Counted from the first letter of the stretch, positions 17,525 through 27,863 are shown. The stretch: 64,000 nucleotides of DNA from Mesoflavibacter profundi (GCF_014764305.1 NZ_CP061703.1:1642800-1706799); one strand, 5' to 3'. Made by a program: numbers and translations. The notes: generated by a model not told the origin, from the letters alone.

Positions 17525-20500
17525 ATGTCATCAAACAAGAAATACTGGAAAAGTGTTGAGGAGCTAAACGATAATAGCTCTATTGTTGAGACGCTAAAAC
17601 AAAACGAATTTGTTCAAGAAATTCCTACTGATGAGTTCTTAGGTGATAAGGATACATTAGAGAAATCTTCAACAACACGTCGTGATTTCTTAAAGTATGT
17701 TGGTTTTAGTACAGCTGCAGCTTCATTGGCGGCTTGCGAAGGACCAGTTGTAAAATCAATTCCTTATGTAGTGCAGCCAGAAACAATTATTCCTGGTGTT
17801 GCTAATTATTATGCAACTGTAATTGCAAACGGTTTTGATTATGCTAGTGTTTTAGTAAAAACTCGCGAAGGTCGTCCAATAAAAATAGAAAATAACAATT
17901 TAGCGCCTACACACGGTAGTGCTAATGCAAGAGTTAATGCATCTGTTTTAGATTTATACGATAGCTTAAGAGTTCAAGGACCTAAAAAAGGAGATAGCAA
18001 TATTTCTTGGTCTCAATTTGATGCTGAAACAACAAAAAAATTAAACGAAATAAAATCGTCAGGAAAGCAAATTGCTTTATTGACTCAAACATATTCAAGT
18101 CCAACAACGTCTAAGTTAGTTAGTGAATTTGCTGAAAATTACGGAAATGTAAATCATGTAGTTTATGATGCTGTTTCAGAATCAGCTGCATTAGATGCGT
18201 TCCAAGCTAAATATAGAGAAAGAGGCTTAGCTAGTTACGATTTCTCTAAAGCAATGACAATAGTTTCTGTTGGTGCAGATTTCTTAGGTGATTGGCAAGG
18301 CGGAGGATTTGATTCAGGTTACGCTAAAGGACGTATTCCTACTGAAGGAAAAATGTCAAGACATATTCAATTTGAAGCTAATATGTCTCTAACTGGTGCA
18401 AATGCAGATAAGCGTGTACCTGTAACACCAACTAATCAAAAATTAGTTTTAGCGCAATTACATAGTTTAATTGTTGGAGGATCTGTTAATGCTAATGCTT
18501 TACCAGCTCAGGTTAAAGAAGCAGTACAGCAAGCAGCATCTCAATTAAAAAGAGCAGGAAGTAACGGAGTTGTAGTTTCTGGATTACAAGATGTAAACGC
18601 TCAAACTGTTGTATTAGAAATAAACGAAGCTTTACAAAGTAAGGCGTTTGATTCTAGCACTCCAATAAAAACACGTCAAGGTAATGTGTCTGCAGTTCAA
18701 ACTTTAATATCAGATATGAAATCTGGTAAAGTAGGAGCTGTAATCATGAGTGGTGTAAACCCAATGTATACATTACCAAATGCAAAAGAATTTGAAGAAG
18801 CAATAAAAAACATTGATCTTTCAGTATATTTTACAATGAAAGAAGATGAAACTGCAAGTGTTTCTCAATATATAGCTGCTGCACCTCATTACTTAGAGTC
18901 TTGGGGAGATGTAGAGTTTAAAAAAGGTCATTTTGGTTTAATGCAACCAACAATTAGACCTTTATTTGATACAAGACAATTTCAAGAAGCTCTTTTAAAA
19001 TGGAACGGTAATAGTTCTACTCTTAATGATTACATTAAGTCAACATGGACTGCAAACGTATTAGGAGGTAGTTCTTTTAATAAAGCTTTACATGATGGTG
19101 TATTTGTAAGTTCTGTTGCAGAAGCAACTCCTGAAGTTACAGAAGAAATTGAACAAGACGAAACACCTTCAAGCAACGCAGCAAGAGCTTTAGCTTCTTC
19201 TGCTAAATCAAACGGTACAGAGTTAGTTTTATATACTAAAACTGGTATGGGTGATGGACAACAAGCTAATAACCCTTGGTTACAAGAATTCCCAGATCCA
19301 ATTTCAAGAACATCTTGGGATAACTACCTTACCGTATCTAAGTCAGATGCAAAAGCTTGGGGATTAGTTAACGAACACGAAGCAACAGGAGCTTTAAATG
19401 GTAGTTATGCTACTGTAAAAGCTAATGGGCTAAGTCTAACTATTCCTGTAATTATACAGCCAGGTCAAGCAAAAGGTACTGTTGGTTTATCATTTGGTTA
19501 TGGTAGAACAGCAGGATTAAAAGAAGAAATGCAAACAGGTGTTAATGCTTACCCATTATATAAAGACTTTAATAATGTACAAAATGTAACAGTAGAAGCT
19601 GCTACAGGTATGCATGAATTTGCTTGTTTACAATTACAAAACACTTTAATGGGTCGTGGTGACATTATTAGAGAAACAACTCTTGAAGTGTTTAATACAA
19701 AAGATAAACATTATTGGAACCCAATCCCAGAAGTATCTTTAAATCACGAGGAAACACCTGTTACATCACCAGATGTAGATCTTTGGGATGAGTTTGATAG
19801 AAGTATAGGACATCATTTTAATCTTTCTATAGATTTAAATGCTTGTACAGGATGTGGAGCTTGTGTTATCGCTTGTCATGCTGAAAATAATGTTCCTGTA
19901 GTAGGTAAAGAAGAAATTAGACGTAGTCGTGATATGCACTGGTTACGTATTGATAGATATTATTCATCAGAGGATACATTTGCTCAAGATGATGCTAAAA
20001 AAGAAGGTTTCTCTGGTCTATTTGGTGATAATGGATCTTTAGGTGGATTTGGAGAATTAGAAGATCCTGCAGATAACCCTCAAGTAGCATTCCAACCAGT
20101 AATGTGTCAGCACTGTAACCATGCGCCTTGTGAGACTGTTTGTCCAGTAGCTGCAACAGCACATGGTAGACAAGGTCAAAATCACATGGCTTATAACCGT
20201 TGTGTAGGTACAAGATATTGTGCAAATAACTGTCCATACAAAGTTCGTCGTTTTAACTGGTTCTTATACAATGGAAACGATGAGTTTGATTACCACATGA
20301 ATAACGATTTAGGTCGTATGGTAATTAATCCTGATGTGACTGTGCGTTCTCGTGGCGTGATGGAAAAATGTTCTATGTGTATCCAAATGACACAAAAAAC
20401 TATCCTTGATGCTAAAAGAGAAGGAAGAGAAATCAAAGATGGCGAATTCCAAACTGCTTGTTCTGCAGCTTGTAGTAGTGGAGCAATGATATTTGGAGAT

Positions 20501-20629
20501 ATCAATGATAAAGAAAGTAAAGTAGCAAAGCTTACTGAAGATAATAGAATGTATCACTTACTTGAAAGTGTTGGAACAAAACCAAATGTGATGTACCACG
20601 TGAAAGTAAGAAATACAAAAGAATCATAA
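17525..20629 (+). CDS. actB: Alternative complex III iron-sulfur subunit ActB
   Basis: A 1034-residue protein of the type called TAT-variant-translocated molybdopterin oxidoreductase. A twin-arginine signal (TTRRDFLKYVG, RR at 52-53) follows an unusual 50-residue N-terminal extension. Residues of about 75-700 are a molybdopterin-oxidoreductase-like domain, believed to lack cofactor in this complex. The C-terminal part is a PsrB-like ferredoxin region with four cysteine groups (CTGCGACVIAC, CQHCNHAPCETVCP, CVGTRYCANNCP, and CSMC with a later CSAAC). ActB forms the Fe-S peripheral arm on the periplasmic side of alternative complex III. It lies 31 bp after actA. Confidence 0.95.
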   Translation: MSSNKKYWKSVEELNDNSSIVETLKQNEFVQEIPTDEFLGDKDTLEKSSTTRRDFLKYVGFSTAAASLAACEGPVVKSIPYVVQPETIIPGVANYYATVIANGFDYASVLVKTREGRPIKIENNNLAPTHGSANARVNASVLDLYDSLRVQGPKKGDSNISWSQFDAETTKKLNEIKSSGKQIALLTQTYSSPTTSKLVSEFAENYGNVNHVVYDAVSESAALDAFQAKYRERGLASYDFSKAMTIVSVGADFLGDWQGGGFDSGYAKGRIPTEGKMSRHIQFEANMSLTGANADKRVPVTPTNQKLVLAQLHSLIVGGSVNANALPAQVKEAVQQAASQLKRAGSNGVVVSGLQDVNAQTVVLEINEALQSKAFDSSTPIKTRQGNVSAVQTLISDMKSGKVGAVIMSGVNPMYTLPNAKEFEEAIKNIDLSVYFTMKEDETASVSQYIAAAPHYLESWGDVEFKKGHFGLMQPTIRPLFDTRQFQEALLKWNGNSSTLNDYIKSTWTANVLGGSSFNKALHDGVFVSSVAEATPEVTEEIEQDETPSSNAARALASSAKSNGTELVLYTKTGMGDGQQANNPWLQEFPDPISRTSWDNYLTVSKSDAKAWGLVNEHEATGALNGSYATVKANGLSLTIPVIIQPGQAKGTVGLSFGYGRTAGLKEEMQTGVNAYPLYKDFNNVQNVTVEAATGMHEFACLQLQNTLMGRGDIIRETTLEVFNTKDKHYWNPIPEVSLNHEETPVTSPDVDLWDEFDRSIGHHFNLSIDLNACTGCGACVIACHAENNVPVVGKEEIRRSRDMHWLRIDRYYSSEDTFAQDDAKKEGFSGLFGDNGSLGGFGELEDPADNPQVAFQPVMCQHCNHAPCETVCPVAATAHGRQGQNHMAYNRCVGTRYCANNCPYKVRRFNWFLYNGNDEFDYHMNNDLGRMVINPDVTVRSRGVMEKCSMCIQMTQKTILDAKREGREIKDGEFQTACSAACSSGAMIFGDINDKESKVAKLTEDNRMYHLLESVGTKPNVMYHVKVRNTKES

Positions 20630-20658
20630 ATTAATTAAGAAACACTTATATAAGGATT

Positions 20659-22398
20659 ATGGCGTCTCATTACGAAGCACCTATTAGAAGACCTCTAGTT
20701 ACCGGTGAGAAATCTTACCACGATGTAACTGTAGATATCGCAGCTCCTGTAGAAGGTAAAGCTAATAAACAATGGTGGATTGTTTTTTCAATTGCTCTTG
20801 TAGCTTTCCTTTGGGGAATAGGTTGTATTATTTATACCGTTTCAACAGGTATCGGAACTTGGGGATTAAACAGAACAGTTAACTGGGCTTGGGATATTAC
20901 TAACTTCGTTTGGTGGGTTGGTATTGGTCACGCAGGAACACTAATTTCTGCAGTACTTTTATTATTCCGTCAAAAATGGAGAATGGCAATTAACCGTTCT
21001 GCAGAAGCTATGACAATATTCTCTGTTGTTCAAGCAGGATTATTCCCAATTATTCACATGGGTCGTCCTTGGTTAGCATATTGGGTACTACCAATACCAA
21101 ACCAATTTGGATCTTTGTGGGTAAACTTTAATTCACCATTACTTTGGGATGTATTTGCAATTTCTACTTATTTATCTGTATCATTAGTTTTCTGGTGGAC
21201 AGGTTTATTACCAGATTTTGCAATGTTACGTGATAGAGCGATCAAACCATTTCAGAAAAAAATATACAGCCTTTTAAGTTTTGGATGGTCTGGTAGAGCA
21301 AAAGATTGGCAACGTTTTGAAGAAGTTTCTCTTGTATTAGCAGGATTAGCTACACCATTAGTACTTTCTGTACATACAATTGTATCTTTTGACTTCGCTA
21401 CATCTGTAATACCAGGTTGGCATACTACTATTTTCCCACCATATTTTGTTGCCGGAGCTATTTTCTCTGGTTTCGCGATGGTAAATACACTTCTTATTAT
21501 CATGAGAAAAGTGTGTAACATGGAAGATTATATCACTGTACAGCATATCGAATTAATGAACATAGTAATCATGATTACTGGTTCTATAGTTGGTGTAGCA
21601 TATATTACTGAGCTTTTTGTAGCTTGGTACTCTGGTGTAGAATTTGAACAATATGCATTTTTAAACAGAGCAACTGGACCTTATGCTTGGGCATATTGGG
21701 CAATGATGTCTTGTAATGTATTTTCACCTCAATTTATGTGGTTTAAAAAATTACGTACAAGTATTATGTTCTCTTTCTTTATTTCTATTGTTGTAAATAT
21801 CGGAATGTGGTTTGAGCGTTTTGTAATTATTGTTACATCATTACACCGTGATTATTTACCTTCTTCTTGGACGATGTTCTCACCAACTTTTGTTGATATA
21901 GGTATTTTTATCGGTACAATCGGTTTCTTCTTCGTATTATTCTTATTATACTCAAGAACTTTCCCTGTAATTGCACAAGCCGAAGTTAAGACTATTTTAA
22001 AGTCTTCAGGACAGCGTTATAAAAATATTAGAGAAAGAGGTGATAGTTTAGTTGGAACAGGTTCAGATGCAAGAACATCAGTTTACACAGATAAACTTAC
22101 AGCTAATGAAGCACCAAAACCTTTACCAAAACCTGAAAATACTGAAAAAGTAAATAACCTTTTATCAGGTTTAGGAACTTTTGATCCTAATACACAAACA
22201 GCTGATGATTTAAAGAAAATCAACGGTATTGGACCAAAAATGGAAGAAGTATTAAATAGTTTAGGTATTTATACTTATTTACAAGTAAGTAAAATGTCTA
22301 AAAAAGAATATGACTTATTAGACGAAATCACAGGTTCTTTCCCAGGAAGAGCCGAAAGAGATGATTGGTCAGGTCAAGCTAAAAACTTAATAAACTAA
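20659..22398 (+). CDS. actC: Alternative complex III NrfD-like membrane subunit ActC with C-terminal HhH-like module
   Basis: A 579-residue polytopic NrfD/PsrC-family protein, the probable quinol-oxidising membrane subunit of alternative complex III, with about ten hydrophobic helices between residues 35 and 440. The first is preceded by an N-terminal amphipathic stretch. After the last helix a soluble tail contains a helix-hairpin-helix-like motif, DDLKKINGIGPKMEEVLNSL, starting at about residue 516. Such a module is not part of the NrfD fold and makes this ActC longer than I would expect for the core fold. The gene is 29 bp after actB and 9 bp before actD. Confidence 0.94.
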   Translation: MASHYEAPIRRPLVTGEKSYHDVTVDIAAPVEGKANKQWWIVFSIALVAFLWGIGCIIYTVSTGIGTWGLNRTVNWAWDITNFVWWVGIGHAGTLISAVLLLFRQKWRMAINRSAEAMTIFSVVQAGLFPIIHMGRPWLAYWVLPIPNQFGSLWVNFNSPLLWDVFAISTYLSVSLVFWWTGLLPDFAMLRDRAIKPFQKKIYSLLSFGWSGRAKDWQRFEEVSLVLAGLATPLVLSVHTIVSFDFATSVIPGWHTTIFPPYFVAGAIFSGFAMVNTLLIIMRKVCNMEDYITVQHIELMNIVIMITGSIVGVAYITELFVAWYSGVEFEQYAFLNRATGPYAWAYWAMMSCNVFSPQFMWFKKLRTSIMFSFFISIVVNIGMWFERFVIIVTSLHRDYLPSSWTMFSPTFVDIGIFIGTIGFFFVLFLLYSRTFPVIAQAEVKTILKSSGQRYKNIRERGDSLVGTGSDARTSVYTDKLTANEAPKPLPKPENTEKVNNLLSGLGTFDPNTQTADDLKKINGIGPKMEEVLNSLGIYTYLQVSKMSKKEYDLLDEITGSFPGRAERDDWSGQAKNLIN

Positions 22399-22407
22399 AA
22401 GTAGCAT

Positions 22408-22938
22408 ATGGAATCTTCAAAAGTAATTCACGCTATTTATAACGATGATGATGTGTTAATGAATGCAGTTAAAAAAGTTAAAACTGCAAAGCATCATATA
22501 GAAGAAATTTACACACCATTTCCTGTACATGGACTAGATAAAGCTATGGGACTTGCGCCAACAAGAATCGCAATAACTGCTTTCTTATATGGTTGTGTTG
22601 GATTATCTGTTGCTGTTTTGATGATGAATTTTATCATGATTCAAGATTGGCCACAAGATATAGGTGGAAAACCAAGTTTTAGTTTTCTAGAAAACATGCC
22701 AGCATTTGTTCCAATTATGTTTGAGCTTACAGTATTTTTTGCTGCTCACTTAATGGTAATTACTTTTTACTTAAGAAGTAGAATGTGGCCTTTTAAGAAA
22801 GCCGAAAACCCAGATCCAAGAACAACAGATGATCATTTTTTAATGGAAATTCCTGTTCATGGTAATGAAAATGAATTACAAAACTTGTTAGCTGAAACTG
22901 GAGCAGTAGAAATTAACATAGTTGATAAAGCACACTAA
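22408..22938 (+). CDS. actD: Alternative complex III subunit ActD (DUF3341)
   Basis: A 176-residue protein with two transmembrane helices (about 50-72 and 105-125), the expected DUF3341/ActD form. The N-terminal soluble part has the characteristic EEIYTPFPVHGLDKAMGLAP segment. ActD is a structural subunit of alternative complex III. Only 9 bp separate it from the genes on each side. Confidence 0.94.
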   Translation: MESSKVIHAIYNDDDVLMNAVKKVKTAKHHIEEIYTPFPVHGLDKAMGLAPTRIAITAFLYGCVGLSVAVLMMNFIMIQDWPQDIGGKPSFSFLENMPAFVPIMFELTVFFAAHLMVITFYLRSRMWPFKKAENPDPRTTDDHFLMEIPVHGNENELQNLLAETGAVEINIVDKAH

Positions 22939-22947
22939 TTAGATACA

Positions 22948-23505
22948 ATGAAACATTTAATTAAAATAACATTAGTAGCCTTAGTAGCAATTTCGTTTGT
23001 CTCTTGTAATAAAAAATCAAGACCTAATTATGAGTACATGCCAAACATGTACGAGTCTTTAGCTTACGAAACGTATCAAGAATCTGCTGCTTTTCAAAAT
23101 GGTAAAGAAGGACAATTACCAGCAGAAGGAACAATACCAAGAGGATATATGCCTTTTGACTATGCTTCAGATACAGAAGGGTATAATTTAGCAAAAGCTC
23201 AATTAACTAGTCCTTTAGACTCAACTCAAATAGATTTAAATAGAGGTAAAGAACTTTACAATATTTATTGTGGTATTTGTCACGGTACAAAAGGAAAAGG
23301 TCAAGGACAATTAGTTAAAAGAGAAAAAATCCTTGGTGTACCAAGTTACGATGATGCTGGTAGAGCAATTAATGCTGGCAGCATTTATCACGTGATTTAC
23401 TATGGTAAGAACGCAATGGGTAGTTACGCAAATCAGCTTAATGAAGAAGAGCGTTGGCAAGTAGTTGCTTACGTACTAAACTTAAAAGCAGAATTAGAAA
23501 AATAA
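22948..23505 (+). CDS. actE: Alternative complex III monoheme cytochrome c lipoprotein ActE
   Basis: A 185-residue lipoprotein. A lipobox-type signal peptide ends VAISFVSC, so the mature protein would be lipid-anchored at that cysteine. One heme c site, CGICH, is followed by a typical class I cytochrome C-terminus with a methionine ligand candidate (YYGKNAMGSYA). ActE carries electrons between ActA and the oxidase. Together with the extra heme domain of ActA, the operon encodes seven c-type heme sites. Confidence 0.93.
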   Translation: MKHLIKITLVALVAISFVSCNKKSRPNYEYMPNMYESLAYETYQESAAFQNGKEGQLPAEGTIPRGYMPFDYASDTEGYNLAKAQLTSPLDSTQIDLNRGKELYNIYCGICHGTKGKGQGQLVKREKILGVPSYDDAGRAINAGSIYHVIYYGKNAMGSYANQLNEEERWQVVAYVLNLKAELEK

Positions 23506-23531
23506 GATCAAGATAAAGTTTATATATAGAT

Positions 23532-24908
23532 ATGTACACATTTTCAAATAGACTAAAGATTTTTGCTGGTATCTTAATTGTTTTAGGACTTTTAGGAGTT
23601 GCTTATGGTTTTATGAGTTCTCATAAATCATTAGACGAAGTAAAAGAAATGATAGCAGCAGAAGCAAGTCATGGTGGACATGGCGATAGTCATGAAACAG
23701 ATGCTCATGATGTTTCTAACGCACACTCAACAGATGCACATCATGCTGAAACTGCAACAAACGATCATCATGCAAATGTTGGTCATGATGATGCGCATGC
23801 AGAGCATGTAATGCATCAAATACATAATAGACCATATTCTGCATTATATGTAGCAGCATTCTTTTTTATGATGATTGCTTTAGGTGTATTAGCTTTTTAT
23901 GCAATACAATTTGCAGCACAAGCTGGTTGGTCTCCATTGTTATTCAGAGTAATGGAAGGAATAACATATTATTTATTACCAGGTGCAATCATAGTTTTAG
24001 CTATAGCTTTATTCGCAGGAGATCACATTTTTGTTTGGATGAATCCAGATATGGTTAACCCAGAAAGTGAACACTATGATAAGTTAGTAGACGGAAAATC
24101 AGGTTGGTTAAATTCAACTGGGTTTTTAATAAGAGGAGTTATTTTTATAGCTGGATGGAGTATTTACCGTTTCTTCGCTCGCAAATTTTCTTTAGCACAA
24201 GACGAAGCTCAAGCTGGAGATAATAGTAACTTTAAAAAATCTTTTCGTATAGCTGCTGGATTCTTAGTATTCTTTATTTACTCAGAATCTATGATGTCAT
24301 GGGATTGGATAATGAGTGTTGATCCTCACTGGTTCTCAACATTATTTGGTTGGTACGTTTTTGCTAGTATGTTTGTAAGTGGTATTACAGTTATTGCTTT
24401 AATAACTATCTATTTAAAATCAAAAGGATTACTTCCAGAAGTAAATGATAGTCATATCCATGATTTAGCTAAATTCATGTTTGGTATCAGTATCTTTTGG
24501 ACATACTTATGGTTCTCTCAATTCATGTTAATCTGGTATTCTAACATACCTGAAGAAGTAACTTACTTCGTTACTAGAATTGAAGATTATAGATTACCAT
24601 TCTTCGGTATGGTTGCAATGAATTTCTTATTCCCATTATTACTATTAATGAATAGCGATTATAAGAGAATTCCTTGGTTTGTTGTTATGGCAGGTATAGT
24701 GATTTTAGCAGGACATTATTTAGATATATTCAATATGATAATGCCAGCTACAGTAGGTGACAGATGGTTTATAGGAGTTCCAGAAATTAGTGCAATATTA
24801 TTATTTGCTGGATTGTTTATACTATTTGTATTCTATGCAATTTCAAAAGCACCATTAAAAGCGAAAGGAAATCCTTTTGTAAAAGAAAGTGAACATTTCC
24901 ATTATTAA
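23532..24908 (+). CDS. actF: Alternative complex III membrane subunit ActF
   Basis: A 458-residue polytopic protein related to ActC, annotated in this family as quinol:cytochrome c oxidoreductase membrane subunit. The first helix (about 8-28) is followed by a histidine-rich stretch, with 14 histidines between residues 47 and 98. About nine further helices run to the end. ActF forms a second membrane module beside ActC. Residues such as MMSWDWIMSVDPHWFSTLFG are typical. The histidine-rich part should face one side of the membrane and could bind metal, which is inference. Confidence 0.93.
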   Translation: MYTFSNRLKIFAGILIVLGLLGVAYGFMSSHKSLDEVKEMIAAEASHGGHGDSHETDAHDVSNAHSTDAHHAETATNDHHANVGHDDAHAEHVMHQIHNRPYSALYVAAFFFMMIALGVLAFYAIQFAAQAGWSPLLFRVMEGITYYLLPGAIIVLAIALFAGDHIFVWMNPDMVNPESEHYDKLVDGKSGWLNSTGFLIRGVIFIAGWSIYRFFARKFSLAQDEAQAGDNSNFKKSFRIAAGFLVFFIYSESMMSWDWIMSVDPHWFSTLFGWYVFASMFVSGITVIALITIYLKSKGLLPEVNDSHIHDLAKFMFGISIFWTYLWFSQFMLIWYSNIPEEVTYFVTRIEDYRLPFFGMVAMNFLFPLLLLMNSDYKRIPWFVVMAGIVILAGHYLDIFNMIMPATVGDRWFIGVPEISAILLFAGLFILFVFYAISKAPLKAKGNPFVKESEHFHY

Positions 24909-24935
24909 TAAAATAAGTAAAGAAGAACGACAACA

Positions 24936-26009
24936 ATGACGGCTTTATTATCAATTTTAGTTTTAGTATTTATCTTTGTTGCCATTTGGCAAATGGTTAA
25001 AATATTTGATTTAACTCAAACAGGAAAATCAAATGTAAATAACCAAATCGCTAATGATAACGACAACAAAGTAAACGGTTATCTAATGATAGGATTTTTA
25101 ATCTTCATCTATGTAATAACTATAGTATGTCTTATAAAATATGGAGATTTACCATTATTATCTAACTCTGCTTCAGAACATGGACCAAGTGTAGATCGAT
25201 TAATGATAATTTCACTTTTAGTAATTTTCTTTGTTCAAACTATAACTCAGTTTCTTTTACACTACTTCGCATTTAAATACCGTGGTCAAAAAGGGAGAAA
25301 AGCTTTATTCTTTGCAGATAATAATAAATTAGAAGCAATTTGGACAATTATTCCAGTAATCGTTTTAGCAGGATTAATAATTCAAGGTTTATTCACTTGG
25401 ACAAGTATTATGAACGTTGATGAAGAGTCTGATCCAATGGTTGTTGAACTTTACGCTCAACAATTTAACTGGAAAGCACGTTATGCAGGTCAAGACAACG
25501 CTTTAGGTAAAGCCAACGTTAGATTAATTGATTTAGATAAAGCAAATATCCTTGGAGTTGATGAGTCTGATCCTAATGCAAAAGACGATGTAATCGTTAC
25601 AGAATTACACTTACCAGTAGGAAAGCCAGTATTATTCAAAATGCGTTCTCAAGACGTTTTACACTCGGCTTACATGCCTCACTTTAGAGCTCAAATGAAC
25701 TGTGTACCAGGAATGATTACACAATTCAGTTTCACGCCAACTAAAACTACAGAAGAGATGCGTGAATTACCAGAAATCAAAGACAAAGTTGCAAATATTA
25801 ATAAAATAAGAACTCAAAATAGTCAAGAGTTAATCGCTAAAGGTGAAGAAGCTTTAGAACCTTATGAGTTTGATTTCTTATTATTATGTAATAAAATCTG
25901 CGGAACATCTCACTACAACATGCAAATGAAGATAGTCGTAGAAACTCAAGAAGAATTTGACGCTTGGATGAAAGAACAAAAAGTGTTCGAAAATTCGTTA
26001 AATTTGTAA
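24936..26009 (+). CDS. coxB: Cytochrome c oxidase subunit II
   Basis: A 357-residue subunit II. It has an extra N-terminal hydrophobic helix, the usual two-helix hairpin (about 50-130) and a cupredoxin domain. The CuA ligands are present: the His in VLHSAYMPHF, then CNKICGTSHYNM with both cysteines, the histidine and the methionine. It accepts electrons from a cytochrome and passes them to subunit I. Its location directly after actF, 27 bp away, fits the complex III-complex IV supercomplex described in Flavobacterium johnsoniae. Confidence 0.95.
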   Translation: MTALLSILVLVFIFVAIWQMVKIFDLTQTGKSNVNNQIANDNDNKVNGYLMIGFLIFIYVITIVCLIKYGDLPLLSNSASEHGPSVDRLMIISLLVIFFVQTITQFLLHYFAFKYRGQKGRKALFFADNNKLEAIWTIIPVIVLAGLIIQGLFTWTSIMNVDEESDPMVVELYAQQFNWKARYAGQDNALGKANVRLIDLDKANILGVDESDPNAKDDVIVTELHLPVGKPVLFKMRSQDVLHSAYMPHFRAQMNCVPGMITQFSFTPTKTTEEMRELPEIKDKVANINKIRTQNSQELIAKGEEALEPYEFDFLLLCNKICGTSHYNMQMKIVVETQEEFDAWMKEQKVFENSLNL

Positions 26010-26051
26010 TAAAGAAAAAGAAAATTTTAATTTAAGAAAAGATATTTAGAT

Positions 26052-27842
26052 ATGTCAGCACACGTAGAAGCACATGCTCATGACGATCACGGTCATCACC
26101 ATAAAGAGACCTTTATAACAAAATATATTTTTAGTCAAGATCATAAAATGATCGCAAAGCAGTATTTAATTACTGGACTAATTATGGGTGTTGTAGGTGT
26201 TTTAATGTCCTTAATGATGCGTATTCAAATCGCATGGCCAGGAGAACCAAATGCTTTTTTAGAGACATTTTTAGGTAAATGGGCTCCAGATGGTGTTATG
26301 AGCGCAGATATCTATTTAGCGTTAGTGACAATTCACGGTACTATAATGGTATTCTTCGTATTAACAGCAGGACTATCAGGTACGTTTAGTAATTTATTAA
26401 TTCCATTACAAATTGGAGCAAGAGATATGGCTTCAGGATTCCTTAATATGGTATCTTATTGGTTGTTTTTTGTTTCATGTGTAATAATGGTTGCTTCATT
26501 TTTTGTTGAGGCTGGACCAGCAGCAGCAGGTTGGACAATTTATCCACCATTAAGTGCTTTACCTATGGCGCAAGGTGGATCAGGAATGGGTATGACATTA
26601 TGGTTAACATCTATGGCTATATTTATTGCATCTTCTGCTTTAGGATCTCTTAACTATGTTGTAACTGTATTAAACTTACGTACAAAAGGTATGTCTATGA
26701 CAAGATTACCTTTAACAATTTGGACATTTTTTGTAACAGCTATAATTGGTATCGTTTCATTCCCAGTATTATTATCAGCAGCTTTATTGTTGATTATGGA
26801 TAGAAGTTTTGGAACATCATTCTTCTTATCAGATATTTTTATACAAGGAGAAGTATTACATTACCAAGGTGGATCACCAGTATTATTTGAACATTTATTT
26901 TGGTTCTTAGGTCATCCAGAAGTATACATTGTATTATTACCAGCTTTAGGTATAACTTCAGAAATTATTGCGACTAACTCACGTAAACCTATTTTTGGTT
27001 ACCGTGCAATGATCGCTTCAGTATTAGCAATTGCATTCCTTTCTACAATAGTTTGGGGTCACCACATGTTTGTATCTGGTATGAATCCTTTCTTAGGATC
27101 TGTATTTACTTTCACAACGTTATTAATTGCTATTCCTTCTGCGGTTAAAGCTTTTAATTATATTACAACATTATGGAAAGGTAACTTGCAACTTAACCCT
27201 GCGATGTTATTCTCTATAGGATTAGTTTCAACTTTCATTACAGGAGGATTAACTGGTATCATATTAGGTGATAGTGCATTAGACATTAATGTACACGATA
27301 CATACTTCGTAGTAGCTCACTTCCACTTAGTAATGGGTATATCTGCATTATACGGTTTCTTTGCTGGTGTTTACCACTGGTTTCCTAAAATGTTTGGAAG
27401 AATGATGAACAAGAATTTAGGATATGTTCACTTTTGGGTAACAGCAGTATGTGCTTACGGTGTATTCTTCCCAATGCATTTTATAGGTATGGCTGGATTA
27501 CCAAGACGTTATTATACAAATAGTGCATTTCCTTTATTTGACGATTTATCTAATGTTAATGTTGTAATTACAGTATTTGCATTAGTAGGAGGAGCATTCC
27601 AAATCGTATTTTTCTATAACTTCTTCTCTAGTATTTTCTACGGAAAAAGAGCAGAACAAAACCCTTGGAAATCTAATACACTAGAATGGACTACTCCAGT
27701 AGAGCACATTCACGGTAACTGGCCTGGTGAAATACCAACAGTTCACAGATGGGCTTATGATTATAGTAAACCGGGACACGAAGATGATTTTGTACCTCAA
27801 GACATTCCATTAAAAGATGGAGAAGAAGAGTTACAACACTAA
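26052..27842 (+). CDS. coxA: Cytochrome c oxidase subunit I (aa3/A-type)
   Basis: A 596-residue heme-copper oxidase subunit I with twelve expected helices. The key residues are visible: the helix VI motif GHPEVYIVLLP with the glutamate and the His-Tyr crosslink pair, the HH pair in WGHHMFVSG (CuB), and HDTYFVVAHFH with the heme a and a3 histidines. The HPEVY motif places it in the A family, which uses the D proton channel. The N-terminus is histidine-rich (seven histidines in the first 17 residues). Subunits III and IV are encoded about 19-21 kb further on. Confidence 0.96.
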   Translation: MSAHVEAHAHDDHGHHHKETFITKYIFSQDHKMIAKQYLITGLIMGVVGVLMSLMMRIQIAWPGEPNAFLETFLGKWAPDGVMSADIYLALVTIHGTIMVFFVLTAGLSGTFSNLLIPLQIGARDMASGFLNMVSYWLFFVSCVIMVASFFVEAGPAAAGWTIYPPLSALPMAQGGSGMGMTLWLTSMAIFIASSALGSLNYVVTVLNLRTKGMSMTRLPLTIWTFFVTAIIGIVSFPVLLSAALLLIMDRSFGTSFFLSDIFIQGEVLHYQGGSPVLFEHLFWFLGHPEVYIVLLPALGITSEIIATNSRKPIFGYRAMIASVLAIAFLSTIVWGHHMFVSGMNPFLGSVFTFTTLLIAIPSAVKAFNYITTLWKGNLQLNPAMLFSIGLVSTFITGGLTGIILGDSALDINVHDTYFVVAHFHLVMGISALYGFFAGVYHWFPKMFGRMMNKNLGYVHFWVTAVCAYGVFFPMHFIGMAGLPRRYYTNSAFPLFDDLSNVNVVITVFALVGGAFQIVFFYNFFSSIFYGKRAEQNPWKSNTLEWTTPVEHIHGNWPGEIPTVHRWAYDYSKPGHEDDFVPQDIPLKDGEEELQH

Positions 27843-27863
27843 TTATTTTCTTTTAAAATATTT

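Noticed and set aside
17525-20629. ActB considered as an active molybdenum enzyme
   Set aside because: Its operon setting with ActA, C, D, E and F matches alternative complex III, where the molybdopterin-like domain is known not to hold the cofactor.
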